DNA of 64,000 nucleotides from the NCBI RefSeq assembly GCF_026420145.1, contig NZ_JAPMLV010000003.1, positions 225,439-289,438 of the forward strand, written 5' to 3'. Position numbers and translations under genes: made by a program. Source of the DNA: Enterobacter pseudoroggenkampii. GTDB taxonomy: Bacteria; Pseudomonadota; Gammaproteobacteria; Enterobacterales; Enterobacteriaceae. This document shows, in pieces, positions 1 through 8,246 of the stretch. Position 1 is the stretch's first letter, and every line of letters begins with the position of its first letter. The notes beneath the pieces are model-generated. The model did no database searches. It was not told the origin of the DNA and was given only the letters and a program-made list of their open reading frames with translations.

Positions 1-2
1 GG

Positions 3-602
3 CATTTGATGTCGGTGATGCTCAGCGCGGCGTCCTGCCTGGACTGGGCGGCAAAACTCACCGGCATGGCCGACGTTCCGGCGCTCATTTCTGCGGCGCA
101 GCAGGCGGATGATGCTGCGGGTACCGTCTGGTTTTTACCGTATCTTTCCGGCGAACGTACGCCGCACAACAACCCGGAAGCGAAAGGGGTGTTCTTTGGC
201 TTAACCCATCAGCATGGCCCGGCAGAACTGGCGCGTGCGGTTCTGGAAGGCGTGGGATATGCCCTGGCCGACGGGATGGACGTGGTGCACGACTGCGGCC
301 TGAAACCGACGAGCGTCACCCTGATTGGCGGCGGTGCGCGAAGCCCTTACTGGCGACAGATGCTCTCGGATATCAGCGGTTTGCAGCTGGATTTCCGCAC
401 GGGAGGAGATGTTGGCCCCGCGCTCGGCGCCGCGCGTCTGGCGCAGATAGCCATTCATCCGGAACAACCGCTTTCGCAACTGTTGCCGCAGCTTACGCTT
501 GAACAGGCGCATGTACCTGACGCGGTGCGCCATGCGCGATACGCGGAAAGGCGCGACGTGTTCCGCAAAATCTACCAGCTGCTGCTGCCGCTGATGTCGT
601 AA
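3..602 (+). CDS. xylB: Xylulokinase XylB, C-terminal part (cut by window edge)
   Basis: This is the last 199 codons of xylulokinase, the FGGY-family sugar kinase that phosphorylates D-xylulose to xylulose 5-phosphate in cytoplasmic xylose catabolism. The reading frame is open from base 3, so the N-terminal ~285 residues of the usual ~484 lie before the window. The C-terminal FGGY domain is visible: the LSGERTPHNNP segment and the nucleotide-binding GGGARSPYW motif are intact. Downstream, E. coli carries yiaA/yiaB; here an unrelated hydrolase/regulator pair follows. There is no sign of damage apart from the artificial truncation. Confidence 0.95.
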   Translation, partial: HLMSVMLSAASCLDWAAKLTGMADVPALISAAQQADDAAGTVWFLPYLSGERTPHNNPEAKGVFFGLTHQHGPAELARAVLEGVGYALADGMDVVHDCGLKPTSVTLIGGGARSPYWRQMLSDISGLQLDFRTGGDVGPALGAARLAQIAIHPEQPLSQLLPQLTLEQAHVPDAVRHARYAERRDVFRKIYQLLLPLMS

Positions 603-705
603 AAACGCTTGTCCGGGAGAGGCACGAGGATGTCCTTTTTTGGTCTGTGCGTGCCTTTATTTCCTTGCCAGTATGGTGTTACACCCACTGGCAAGGAGAT
701 CCATC

Positions 706-1245
706 ATGTCACGCATTTCACTCATCAATATTGATACTCAGCAGTCATTTCACCACCGCAATTACTGGCAGGAGGACGACATTCCTGCCTTTCAGCAGGC
801 GATGCTGGGGCTGATTGAAGGCTGCCAGGCGCGCGGTATTCCGGTCGTTGATATTTTTCATGTGGATGAAGACGGTCCCTTTACCCTGGAGAGCGGCTTT
901 GTCAAACCGATGGCCTTTTTACGTCATCAGCCGGATGTGGTTTTCCAGAAACACGTCCATAATGCCTTCACGGATACCGGGCTCGATCGCTGGCTGCGCG
1001 AGCGTGATATCAACCAGCTGATTATCTGCGGCATTCGCACTGAGCAATGCTGCGAAACCACCGCCCGGGTGGCATCCGATCTGGGTTATGCTGTGACCTT
1101 TGTCAGTGAGGCAACGCTGACGTTTCCGATGACGTACAGGGGCATTACCCTTAGCGCAGCGGAAATTCGCCATCGTACCGAGACGGTACTTTCGGGGCGT
1201 TTTGCCGAGATTAAAACGGTAGCGGAGACGCTGGAGTCCCTGTAA
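706..1245 (+). CDS. Cysteine hydrolase of the isochorismatase-like family
   Basis: A 179-residue cytoplasmic hydrolase of the isochorismatase/nicotinamidase fold. The presumed catalytic triad is visible as Asp10 (NIDTQQSF), Lys82 (FQKHVHNAF) and Cys115 (GIRTEQCCETT). The ATG at 706 is chosen because an AAGGAG ribosome site lies just upstream at 693-698; a longer in-frame extension to 640 lacks such a site. The stop codon overlaps the next start (TAATG), so the gene is translationally coupled to a GlxA-type regulator. The natural substrate cannot be told from sequence; nicotinamide-like or other amides are possible. Confidence 0.85.
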   Translation: MSRISLINIDTQQSFHHRNYWQEDDIPAFQQAMLGLIEGCQARGIPVVDIFHVDEDGPFTLESGFVKPMAFLRHQPDVVFQKHVHNAFTDTGLDRWLRERDINQLIICGIRTEQCCETTARVASDLGYAVTFVSEATLTFPMTYRGITLSAAEIRHRTETVLSGRFAEIKTVAETLESL

Positions 1246-2165
1246 TGAGCATCGACGTTTGGTTCGTGATGTTGCCCGGTGTGCTGTCATTAGACATGAC
1301 CGGCCCGGCAGAGACCTTTGTGCTGGCTGGCGACGCGTTTCGTCTGCATTACATCGGCCCGCAACCGGAGGTTCCGACGTCGATAGGCCTGACGATGAGC
1401 GGCATCCAGCCGTTACCGGAAAGGCTTCCTGAGGGGAGCCTGCTGGTATTGCCCGGCGTGAGCGACTCCCGCAGTCAGTTTTCGACACCACAGGCGCTAC
1501 AGATCCAGCACTGGCTGATGCGCCTGCAGCCGGTCATTCAGCGCCGGGATATCACGGTGATGTGCGTCTGTTCAGGCGCGCTGCTGGCTGCGAAATCGGG
1601 CCTGCTGAACAACCGGCAGTGTACAACCCACCATGACGTTATCAGCCGTTTACGCACCGCAGCCCCCACGGCGACGATTAAAGAAAACCGCATCTTTGTG
1701 CAGGACGAGAACATCTGGACCAGCGCGGGGATCACGTCGGGCATCGATCTGGCGCTGCATATGATTAACCGCCTGTGCGGCCCCGAAAAGGCGCTGACCG
1801 TGGCGCGTGAGATGGTGGTCTGGTTCCGCCGTTCCGGTGACGATCCCCAGCTATCTCCGTGGCTACGCTACCGCAATCATCTTCATCCGGCGATTCATCG
1901 GGCGCAGGATGCGCTCACCGCCGAGCCGCATAAAACGTGGAGTTTGCCTGACATTGCCGCACTGGCGCACGTTAGCCCGCGTCATCTCACCCGGCTTTTC
2001 CAGTCACATTTAGGGATTAGCGTTCGCGATTATCTGGAGCAGCTGCGTCTGGCGGTGGCGGAGCAATGGCTATTGCAGGGGCGCGGCGTGGAGCAGGCTT
2101 CACTGGCGGCAGGGTTTTCCTCCCCGCGCCAGTACCATCGCGCCCGGCAGCGAAGCATTAGCTGA
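1245..2165 (+). CDS. GlxA-family transcriptional regulator (DJ-1/PfpI + AraC HTH)
   Basis: A 306-residue regulator with an N-terminal DJ-1/PfpI-like domain (about 1-190) and a C-terminal AraC/XylS double helix-turn-helix (about 215-306, from [17 protein letters not shown] to [13 protein letters not shown]). The class-I amidotransferase-like elbow VCSGALLAA is present, but in this family that domain senses ligands rather than being shown catalytic. It overlaps the hydrolase stop by one base, suggesting a two-gene unit in which it may control its partner (inference). Its 3' end overlaps the convergent wecH by 8 bp. Confidence 0.88.
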   Translation: MSIDVWFVMLPGVLSLDMTGPAETFVLAGDAFRLHYIGPQPEVPTSIGLTMSGIQPLPERLPEGSLLVLPGVSDSRSQFSTPQALQIQHWLMRLQPVIQRRDITVMCVCSGALLAAKSGLLNNRQCTTHHDVISRLRTAAPTATIKENRIFVQDENIWTSAGITSGIDLALHMINRLCGPEKALTVAREMVVWFRRSGDDPQLSPWLRYRNHLHPAIHRAQDALTAEPHKTWSLPDIAALAHVSPRHLTRLFQSHLGISVRDYLEQLRLAVAEQWLLQGRGVEQASLAAGFSSPRQYHRARQRSIS

Positions 2166-3153
2166 CGAAGCGGCGAGCGTCGATTTTTTGCAGCAGCATC
2201 GACAGCAGCAGGCTGATCGCCAGCGTGGCGGCAAAAATCCAGACGATATCCAGCGCCGGCCAGCTTTTTAGCTCAATGCCTCTCGTGCGCAGCGCGTGGA
2301 TCACCAGCGCGTGAAAACCGTAAATCCCGAGAGAGTGCTGCGAGATAAGACTCAGCACGGGCACGGGACGCGCGTTCAGGGTGTTTTTGGCGAGCGTGAG
2401 CAGCGAGACGGCACAGATAAAGACCATCGGCCCGCAATACAGATACCAGGTATCGGCAAAATTGCCGCGCCACTGCAGCTCGTGCAGCGTCCCGCGTGAA
2501 ATCACCGCCACCCCAGCGATAAACAGCGCCCCGCAGAGCCAGTTCAGACCGCGTTTTTGCGTATCCATCATCCCGATGGCACGCCCCAGCATGCCGTAAA
2601 GCACGTAGTAAAAAGTATCGCCGTTGATATAGAGATTGACCGGCAGCCACTCAAATCCGTCGATTTTCTGTGAGAGCGTATTCGGGTTGGCAATAATGCC
2701 AGCCACCACCATCAGGGCCAGCAGCATTTTACCGCTGACGTTTTTTACCTGGATGAGCGGGGAGACCAGATAGATAACGATAATGGCGAAGAAGAACCAC
2801 AGGTGGTAGAACACCGGTTTTTGCAGCACGTATTTCAGCGATAGTCCGGCGTTTATTGAGGTGAACAGAGTGATATAGAGCAAGGCAACGGCACTGTAGA
2901 ACCCCAGGCAGGCCGCGATGCGAATGAAGTGCCTCGGCTGCGCGCTGCGTTCGCCAAAAAAGAGAAAGCCGGAAATCATAAAGAACAGCGGCACGCTGAC
3001 GCGTGACGCAGAGTTGAGAATATTGGCGATATCCCAGTTAACGGGGCTGATGCTGTGCGCATTCGTGACATACCAGGTCGTCGTGTGGATCATGACCACC
3101 ATCAGACAGGCTATTCCTCGCAGGTTATCAATCCAGTTAATTTTTGACTGCAT
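2158..3153 (-). CDS. wecH: O-acetyltransferase WecH
   Basis: A 331-residue integral membrane acyltransferase (acyltransferase-3 family), equal in length to E. coli WecH (YiaH), which O-acetylates enterobacterial common antigen. About ten hydrophobic segments fill the protein, and the family motif region near the N-terminus ([17 protein letters not shown]) contains the conserved His. The start at 3153 matches the E. coli N-terminus ([13 protein letters not shown]) and has GAGGAAC just upstream; the 42-codon in-frame extension looks spurious. It lies convergent to the GlxA regulator and divergent from ysaB, as in E. coli. Confidence 0.93.
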   Translation of the reverse strand: MQSKINWIDNLRGIACLMVVMIHTTTWYVTNAHSISPVNWDIANILNSASRVSVPLFFMISGFLFFGERSAQPRHFIRIAACLGFYSAVALLYITLFTSINAGLSLKYVLQKPVFYHLWFFFAIIVIYLVSPLIQVKNVSGKMLLALMVVAGIIANPNTLSQKIDGFEWLPVNLYINGDTFYYVLYGMLGRAIGMMDTQKRGLNWLCGALFIAGVAVISRGTLHELQWRGNFADTWYLYCGPMVFICAVSLLTLAKNTLNARPVPVLSLISQHSLGIYGFHALVIHALRTRGIELKSWPALDIVWIFAATLAISLLLSMLLQKIDARRFVS

Positions 3154-3336
3154 CAGTTCCTCGTATTCCCTGTAAATTGAGTGTGACTCCCATTGTCCAA
3201 ATGTCTTCGTTTGGAAAATTCTGAGTTTTATTCCGCAGGCTTGTCGGGAGGCCACGAGATTCGCAGAATGCCGGACCATAATCTATAAAAGCGTTGATAC
3301 TAAAAATAACAGCCACTGACCAGGGCGGTAATAAAA

Positions 3337-3642
3337 ATGATGATGAAGCGTGTGGCGTCACTCTTTCTGCTGTTGATCCTGGCGGGATGCAGTGCGCCAC
3401 AGGAAGCCCCTGTGCAAAAAGCGCAGCAGGGTAAAATGAGCCCGGAACGTTCACTGAATATGGAAGCGCTCTGTAAAGATCGGGCCGCTCGACGCTATAA
3501 CTCGGACGTGCAGAAAATTGACGTTACCGGCTTTGAACGTTTTCAGGGCAGCTATGAGCTGCGGGGCCATACGTCGCGCAAAGAGGGCTTTGTCTGCTCG
3601 TTTGATGCGGACGGTCAGTTTTTACACCTCTCCATGCGCTAG
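3337..3642 (+). CDS. ysaB: YsaB-type lipoprotein
   Basis: A 101-residue predicted lipoprotein. The N-terminus is MMMKR, a hydrophobic stretch, and the lipobox LAGC with the lipidated Cys at residue 19. The mature part is polar and carries two further cysteines (ALCKD and FVCSF). Position between wecH and glyQ, and size, match E. coli YsaB, whose function is unknown. Three consecutive ATG codons start the gene; the first is annotated. Confidence 0.88.
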   Translation: MMMKRVASLFLLLILAGCSAPQEAPVQKAQQGKMSPERSLNMEALCKDRAARRYNSDVQKIDVTGFERFQGSYELRGHTSRKEGFVCSFDADGQFLHLSMR

Positions 3643-3753
3643 CCTGCTCGTATAATCAACAGCCAGACGTCGTCAGCGTTCTGGCTGCAAGGCTTATTTC
3701 CCAATTTTCCCTAAACAACCCCGTTTCGTACTGTATATCTTGCAGCCAGCGGG

Positions 3754-3759
3754 TATACT
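3754..3759 (+). promoter_or_regulatory. Possible -10 element for glyQS
   Basis: TATACT lies 44 bases before the glyQ start and is the best -10 candidate in the 160-base spacer. No good -35 was found at the right distance, so this is tentative. A hairpin (AGCCAGA / TCTGGCT, 3660-3686) just after ysaB has no T-run. Confidence 0.35.
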
Positions 3760-3802
3760 GGTCCCTTCCATTTAAAACCACACGTATCCAGCACGAAATA
3801 CT

Positions 3803-4714
3803 ATGCAAAAGTTTGATACCAAGACCTTCCAGGGCCTGATCCTGACCTTACAGGATTACTGGGCTCGTCAGGGCTGTACCATTGTTCAACCTTTGGACAT
3901 GGAAGTCGGCGCCGGCACTTCACACCCGATGACCAGCTTACGCGCGTTGGGTCCAGAGCCAATGGCGACTGCTTATGTGCAGCCTTCCCGTCGTCCGACC
4001 GATGGTCGTTACGGTGAGAACCCGAACCGTCTGCAGCATTACTATCAGTTCCAGGTGGTGATTAAGCCATCACCCGACAACATTCAGGAACTGTACCTCG
4101 GGTCGCTGAAAGAGCTGGGTATGGATCCAACCATCCACGACATCCGTTTCGTGGAAGATAACTGGGAAAACCCAACGCTGGGTGCCTGGGGTCTGGGTTG
4201 GGAAGTGTGGCTGAACGGCATGGAAGTGACCCAGTTCACCTACTTCCAGCAGGTGGGTGGTCTGGAATGTAAGCCGATCACCGGTGAAATCACCTACGGT
4301 CTGGAACGTCTGGCGATGTACATTCAGGGCGTAGACAGCGTTTACGACCTGGTCTGGAGCGACGGCCCGCTGGGTAAAACCACCTACGGCGACGTGTTCC
4401 ATCAGAACGAAGTGGAGCAATCCACCTATAACTTCGAATACGCGGACGTGGACTTCCTGTTCACCTGCTTCGAGCAGTATGAGAAAGAAGCGCAGCAGCT
4501 GCTGGCGCTGGAGACTCCGCTGCCGCTGCCTGCCTACGAGCGTATTCTGAAGGCCGCCCACAGCTTCAACCTGCTGGACGCCCGCAAAGCCATCTCCGTG
4601 ACTGAACGTCAGCGCTACATCCTGCGTATTCGTACCCTGACCAAAGCCGTTGCAGAAGCTTACTACGCGTCCCGTGAAGCCCTTGGCTTCCCGATGTGCA
4701 ACCGAAACAAATAA
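3803..4714 (+). CDS. glyQ: Glycyl-tRNA synthetase alpha subunit
   Basis: A 303-residue class II aminoacyl-tRNA synthetase catalytic subunit, identical in length to E. coli GlyQ. With GlyS it forms the bacterial alpha2-beta2 glycyl-tRNA synthetase; the alpha chain holds the ATP and glycine site. Motif 2 is recognisable in [13 protein letters not shown], with conserved [11 protein letters not shown] and YGLERLAMY (motif 3) later. glyS begins nine bases downstream, so the two are co-transcribed. Confidence 0.98.
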   Translation: MQKFDTKTFQGLILTLQDYWARQGCTIVQPLDMEVGAGTSHPMTSLRALGPEPMATAYVQPSRRPTDGRYGENPNRLQHYYQFQVVIKPSPDNIQELYLGSLKELGMDPTIHDIRFVEDNWENPTLGAWGLGWEVWLNGMEVTQFTYFQQVGGLECKPITGEITYGLERLAMYIQGVDSVYDLVWSDGPLGKTTYGDVFHQNEVEQSTYNFEYADVDFLFTCFEQYEKEAQQLLALETPLPLPAYERILKAAHSFNLLDARKAISVTERQRYILRIRTLTKAVAEAYYASREALGFPMCNRNK

Positions 4715-4723
4715 GAGGCGGCC

Positions 4724-6793
4724 ATGTCTGAGAAAACTTTCCTGGTGGAAATCGGCACCGAAGAGCTGCCACCAAAAGCCCTGCGCAGCCTGGCTGAATC
4801 TTTCGCTGCGAACGTGACTGCCGAGCTGGATAACGCTGGCCTGGCACACGGTAACATTGAGTGGTTTGCTGCACCGCGCCGTCTGGCGCTGAAAGTGGCA
4901 AATCTGGCGGCGTCTCAGCCGGATCGCGAAGTCGAAAAACGTGGCCCGGCGATTGCCCAGGCCTTTGACGCGGAAGGCAAACCGAGCAAAGCGGCTGAAG
5001 GCTGGGCGCGCGGCTGCGGCATCACCGTTGATCAGGCCGAGCGTTTGACCACGGATAAAGGCGAGTGGCTGCTGTACCGTGCGCACGTGAAGGGCGAAAG
5101 CGCGGAAGCGCTGCTGCCGGACATGATTGCCACGTCTCTGGCGAAGCTGCCGATTCCTAAGCTGATGCGCTGGGGCGCGTCTGACGTGCACTTCGTGCGT
5201 CCGGTTCACACCGTGACCCTGCTGCTGGGCGACACCGTTATTCCGGCCACCATTCTGGGCGTGGCGTCCGATCGCGTGATCCGCGGCCACCGCTTTATGG
5301 GCGAGCCTGAGTTCACTATCGACAATGCCGACCAGTATCCGCAAATCCTGCTGGAGCGCGGTAAAGTTATTGCCGACTACGAACAGCGTAAAGCCAAAAT
5401 CAAAGCGGACGCCGAAGAAGCGGCGCGCCAGATTGGCGGTAACGCCGACCTGAGCGAAAGCCTGCTGGAAGAAGTGACCTCTCTGGTTGAATGGCCGGTT
5501 GTGCTGACCGCGAAGTTTGAAGAGAAATTCCTGGCCGTACCGGCTGAAGCGCTGGTGTACACCATGAAGGGTGACCAGAAGTATTTCCCGGTCTACGCCA
5601 ACGACGGCAAGCTGCTGCCGAACTTCATCTTCGTGGCGAACATCGAATCGAAAGATCCGATCCAGATTATCTCCGGTAACGAGAAGGTCGTGCGTCCACG
5701 TCTGGCGGATGCCGAGTTCTTCTTCAATACCGACCGTAAAAAACGTCTGGAAGATAACCTGCCGCGCCTGCAGACCGTGCTGTTCCAGCAGCAGCTGGGT
5801 ACGCTGCGCGACAAGACCGACCGTATCGCGGAGCTGTCCGGCTGGATTGCCCGTGAAATTGGTGCGGACGTTAACCACGCGACGCGTGCGGGTCTGCTGT
5901 CCAAGTGCGACCTGATGACCAACATGGTGTTCGAATTTACCGACACCCAGGGCGTGATGGGCATGCACTACGCGCGTCACGATGGCGAAGCGGAAGACGT
6001 GGCTGTGGCCCTGAACGAGCAGTATCAGCCGCGCTTTGCGGGTGACGAACTGCCGTCCAACCCGGTTGCCTGTGCCGTAGCGATTGCCGATAAGATGGAC
6101 ACCCTGGCGGGTATCTTTGGTATCGGTCAGCATCCGAAAGGCGACAAAGACCCGTTTGCGCTGCGTCGTGCTGCGCTGGGCGTGCTGCGTATCATCGTTG
6201 AAAAGAACCTGAACCTGGATCTGCAGACCCTGACCGAAGAAGCGGTGCGTCTGTACGGCGACAAGCTGACCAACGCGAACGTGGTGGATGACGTCATCGA
6301 CTTCATGCTCGGTCGTTTCCGCGCCTGGTATCAGGACGAAGGTTACACCGTTGACACAATTCAGGCGGTGCTGGCGCGTCGTCCGACCCGTCCGGCTGAT
6401 TTCGATGCGCGTATGAAGGCGGTTTCCCACTTCCGTACGCTGGAAGCGGCATCTGCCCTGGCCGCGGCCAACAAGCGTGTATCCAACATTCTGGCGAAAT
6501 CCGACGAGACGCTGAACGAGCGCGTAAACGCCGCGACGCTGAAAGAGCCGGAAGAGATCGCCTTGGCGATGCAGGTTGTGGTGCTGCGCGACAAGCTCGA
6601 GCCGTACTTCGCGGAAGGTCGCTACCAGGAAGCGCTGGTGGAGCTGGCCGAGCTGCGTGACGTTATCGACGCCTTCTTCGAGAAGGTGATGGTAAACGTA
6701 GAAGATAAAGAGCTGCGTATTAACCGTCTCTCTATGCTCGAGAAACTGCGTGAGCTGTTCCTGCGCGTGGCGGATATTTCGCTGCTGCAGTAA
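4724..6793 (+). CDS. glyS: Glycyl-tRNA synthetase beta subunit
   Basis: A 689-residue beta subunit, the same length as E. coli GlyS. It supplies tRNA recognition for the alpha2-beta2 enzyme. The N-terminus ([19 protein letters not shown]) and the HD-like segment around [12 protein letters not shown] are typical, and the C-terminal anticodon-binding-like domain is complete. A strong Rho-independent terminator follows 22 bases after the stop. Long reading frames on the opposite strand across glyQS are composition shadows. Confidence 0.98.
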   Translation: MSEKTFLVEIGTEELPPKALRSLAESFAANVTAELDNAGLAHGNIEWFAAPRRLALKVANLAASQPDREVEKRGPAIAQAFDAEGKPSKAAEGWARGCGITVDQAERLTTDKGEWLLYRAHVKGESAEALLPDMIATSLAKLPIPKLMRWGASDVHFVRPVHTVTLLLGDTVIPATILGVASDRVIRGHRFMGEPEFTIDNADQYPQILLERGKVIADYEQRKAKIKADAEEAARQIGGNADLSESLLEEVTSLVEWPVVLTAKFEEKFLAVPAEALVYTMKGDQKYFPVYANDGKLLPNFIFVANIESKDPIQIISGNEKVVRPRLADAEFFFNTDRKKRLEDNLPRLQTVLFQQQLGTLRDKTDRIAELSGWIAREIGADVNHATRAGLLSKCDLMTNMVFEFTDTQGVMGMHYARHDGEAEDVAVALNEQYQPRFAGDELPSNPVACAVAIADKMDTLAGIFGIGQHPKGDKDPFALRRAALGVLRIIVEKNLNLDLQTLTEEAVRLYGDKLTNANVVDDVIDFMLGRFRAWYQDEGYTVDTIQAVLARRPTRPADFDARMKAVSHFRTLEAASALAAANKRVSNILAKSDETLNERVNAATLKEPEEIALAMQVVVLRDKLEPYFAEGRYQEALVELAELRDVIDAFFEKVMVNVEDKELRINRLSMLEKLRELFLRVADISLLQ

Positions 6794-6815
6794 TGTGCCC
6801 GTTGTTACAAATGCT

Positions 6816-6841
6816 AAAAACCCGCTTCGGCGGGTTTTTTT
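6816..6841 (+). terminator. Rho-independent terminator of glyQS
   Basis: The hairpin AACCCGC-TTCG-GCGGGTT is followed by a run of T, 22 bases after the glyS stop. Confidence 0.93.
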
Positions 6842-6856
6842 ATGGATCTTTTGTAG

Positions 6857-6882
6857 GCCGGATAAGCGCAGCGTCATCCGGC
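6857..6882. repeat. REP element
   Basis: GCCGGATAAGCG...CGTCATCCGGC is a classical enterobacterial repetitive extragenic palindrome with an imperfect stem. It sits between the glyS terminator and the stop of the convergent orphan gene. Confidence 0.85.
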
Positions 6883-6886
6883 AGGT

Positions 6887-7336
6887 TTAGCCGATCGCGA
6901 CTGTACCTTCATCCGTCTGCAGCCAGCGCGGTGCCTTCAGCGTATCGGCAAAGTAGCTGACCAGTTCACACAGCAAATCTTCCATCACGATTGCAGATTG
7001 TCGCGGCAGTGTGCCGTTCATCAGCAACTGCGTAATCTCCTGACAGTAGCGCCCCAGCTGATCGCACTCGGGTTCAAAAGCCGGAACGCGTGACGGGAGT
7101 TCCTTCACGGTCAGGCGGGCTTTTAAAGCGTCCGGAACAGGATCCAGAAGCGCGGGTTGCAGAAGATTCAGACAGGCAAAAAGTCTGCCGTAAAGCGCCA
7201 TTTTTGGGGCGGGTTCTTCGCAATCAACCAGTGCGTCGGTAAAACGTTCGCAGTTATCCGCCAGTTCGGTGAAGTCGGTGGTGTGGTTGAAGGGCAGGGT
7301 GAATAAAGAATGAGCGTGGGTTGGGGTAGTAGCCAT
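6887..7336 (-). CDS. Orphan 149-aa protein of unknown function with structured leader
   Basis: I do not recognise this 149-residue protein. It is soluble-looking, with no signal peptide or membrane segment, acidic in its second half, and rich in helix-favouring residues with several cysteines. It has a clear GGAGG ribosome site 8 bases before the ATG at 7336. That site overlaps the 3' arm of a stem in an unusually structured leader, described separately, so translation is probably controlled. It lies between glyS and an ABC-F gene, where E. coli K-12 has unrelated genes. The leader resembles phage C4/CI-type antisense systems, so a phage-derived origin is possible but unproven. Confidence 0.75.
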   Translation of the reverse strand: MATTPTHAHSLFTLPFNHTTDFTELADNCERFTDALVDCEEPAPKMALYGRLFACLNLLQPALLDPVPDALKARLTVKELPSRVPAFEPECDQLGRYCQEITQLLMNGTLPRQSAIVMEDLLCELVSYFADTLKAPRWLQTDEGTVAIG

Positions 7337-7611
7337 ATTGGCAGCCTCCGATAAGTGATAAAGCTTCCACCACCGGAAATGCTAACTTCGCTGGTGGTGG
7401 ACTGAACAGAGTTAGCATTACCGGCCTTATCGGATACCGGCGCATCTTTCGATGCCCCTGCTCAGCCCACCATTGAGATGTAGCAAAGCATGCTGCACAA
7501 AATGTGCCGCCGATAAGATAAGCTGGGATGCTAAACCCGGCACCTGATTTTGCAGGTGCGAAGAGAACTTACTGCTCATCAAAACAGGCGGCAACAGATT
7601 TGAGCTATGCC
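7337..7611 (-). promoter_or_regulatory. Structured leader with interlocked complementary segments (C4/CI-like)
   Basis: Read on the minus strand this leader holds three pairs of perfect complements. Pair A is 7433-7427 with 7354-7348 (CCGATAA/TTATCGG). Pair C is 7419-7411 with 7386-7378 (AATGCTAAC/GTTAGCATT). Pair B is 7400-7393 with 7374-7367 (CCACCACC/GGTGGTGG). Pairs B and C interleave, so they form a pseudoknot or are mutually exclusive; A encloses both and covers part of the GGAGG site (7349-7345). Further upstream, TTAGCAT (7535-7529) and TTATCGG (7516-7510) repeat the downstream arms and could compete for the same partners. They sit inside a hairpin closed by 7538-7543/7504-7509. A GNRA-loop hairpin (7442-7455) separates the parts. 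Confidence 0.65.
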
Positions 7612-7618
7612 ACTGAGG

Positions 7619-7648
7619 ATATTACCATTTCTGGAAAGAGACTCGCAA
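7619..7648 (-). promoter_or_regulatory. Candidate promoter of the orphan gene leader
   Basis: On the minus strand TTGCGA (7648-7643) and TAATAT (7624-7619) are separated by 18 bases. Transcription would begin near 7611 and give a leader of about 275 bases. Confidence 0.45.
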
Positions 7649-7730
7649 AATTACCGCAATGAAAAGCATACTGCGGGCAGAGGTCTTACAGCGACGCTAT
7701 GGTCCGGCTGTAAATCGCTGAGGCGTTTCC

Positions 7731-7900
7731 TGTAGGCCGGGGCGAGGCGCATGGATGCGCCGAGAGGGCGGGCTTTACAGGGATGTTACCTCCGCCCGTC
7801 CCCGATAAGCCGGAAGGAATAAGCCGAAGGTACCGCGTAGCGGCGATTTACCGCCGGGAGCCCGGGTAGCCAGGGTGGTGGCGACTGAGCCACCCTGGTA
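7731..7900. repeat. Palindrome-rich intergenic element, probable interspersed repeat
   Basis: A non-coding block of about 170 bases built from perfect inverted repeats. These include GGCGCA/TGCGCC at 7746-7761 and CCAGGGTGG/CCACCCTGG at 7870-7898, with a REP-like GTAGGCCGG entry at 7732. It has no reading frame with gene-like composition. It looks like a mobile miniature or REP-derived repeat; its family cannot be confirmed without genome-wide copies. Confidence 0.55.
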
Positions 7901-7975
7901 CGTTCACGGGTATTGTCGTTACAGAGTAGCAAGGAACATAAAGTGAACGGAATGACCACCAGAGCCGTATGCTCC

Positions 7976-8066
7976 CCCTCACCCTAACCCTCTCCCCAAA
8001 GGGGCGAGGGGATTGTTCACTGCTCGCATTAATTTGTGGGGATCCCTCAGCCCAAAGGGAGAGGGA
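7976..8066. repeat. REP-like element pair (CCCTCACCC...GAGGGG type)
   Basis: CCCTCACCC-TAACCCTCTCCCC is followed by its complement GGGGCGAGGGG. A second partial unit with CCCAAAGGGAGAGGG ends near 8066. The same family recurs at 14117, 17067 and 60651 in this window. The rest of 8067-8246 holds no recognisable feature except the ABC-F ribosome site. Confidence 0.75.
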
Positions 8067-8246
8067 GTATAAGTCGTCCAAAATTTAACCTTGAAACCGT
8101 CAACCCATTACCGCTATCCTTATCCCCGTTAACTTTCTCGCGCTGGAGCGCCCCCCAAAAATGAACAAACACGACTGATGAATTTCGATCCTTGCTAAAC
8201 GCCATCGCGTCGGCAGGGGATGTTTTGATTTCATTCAGGAGTGCTT

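Noticed and set aside
4070..6877. A 935-codon open frame on the minus strand across glyQS
   Set aside because: It is opposite two complete, near-identical housekeeping genes, is rich in His/Arg/Gln/Val as expected of an antisense shadow, and has no ribosome site.
7848..8081. A 77-codon minus-strand frame in the repeat cluster
   Set aside because: It is built mostly of REP-like repeat sequence and lacks gene-like composition.
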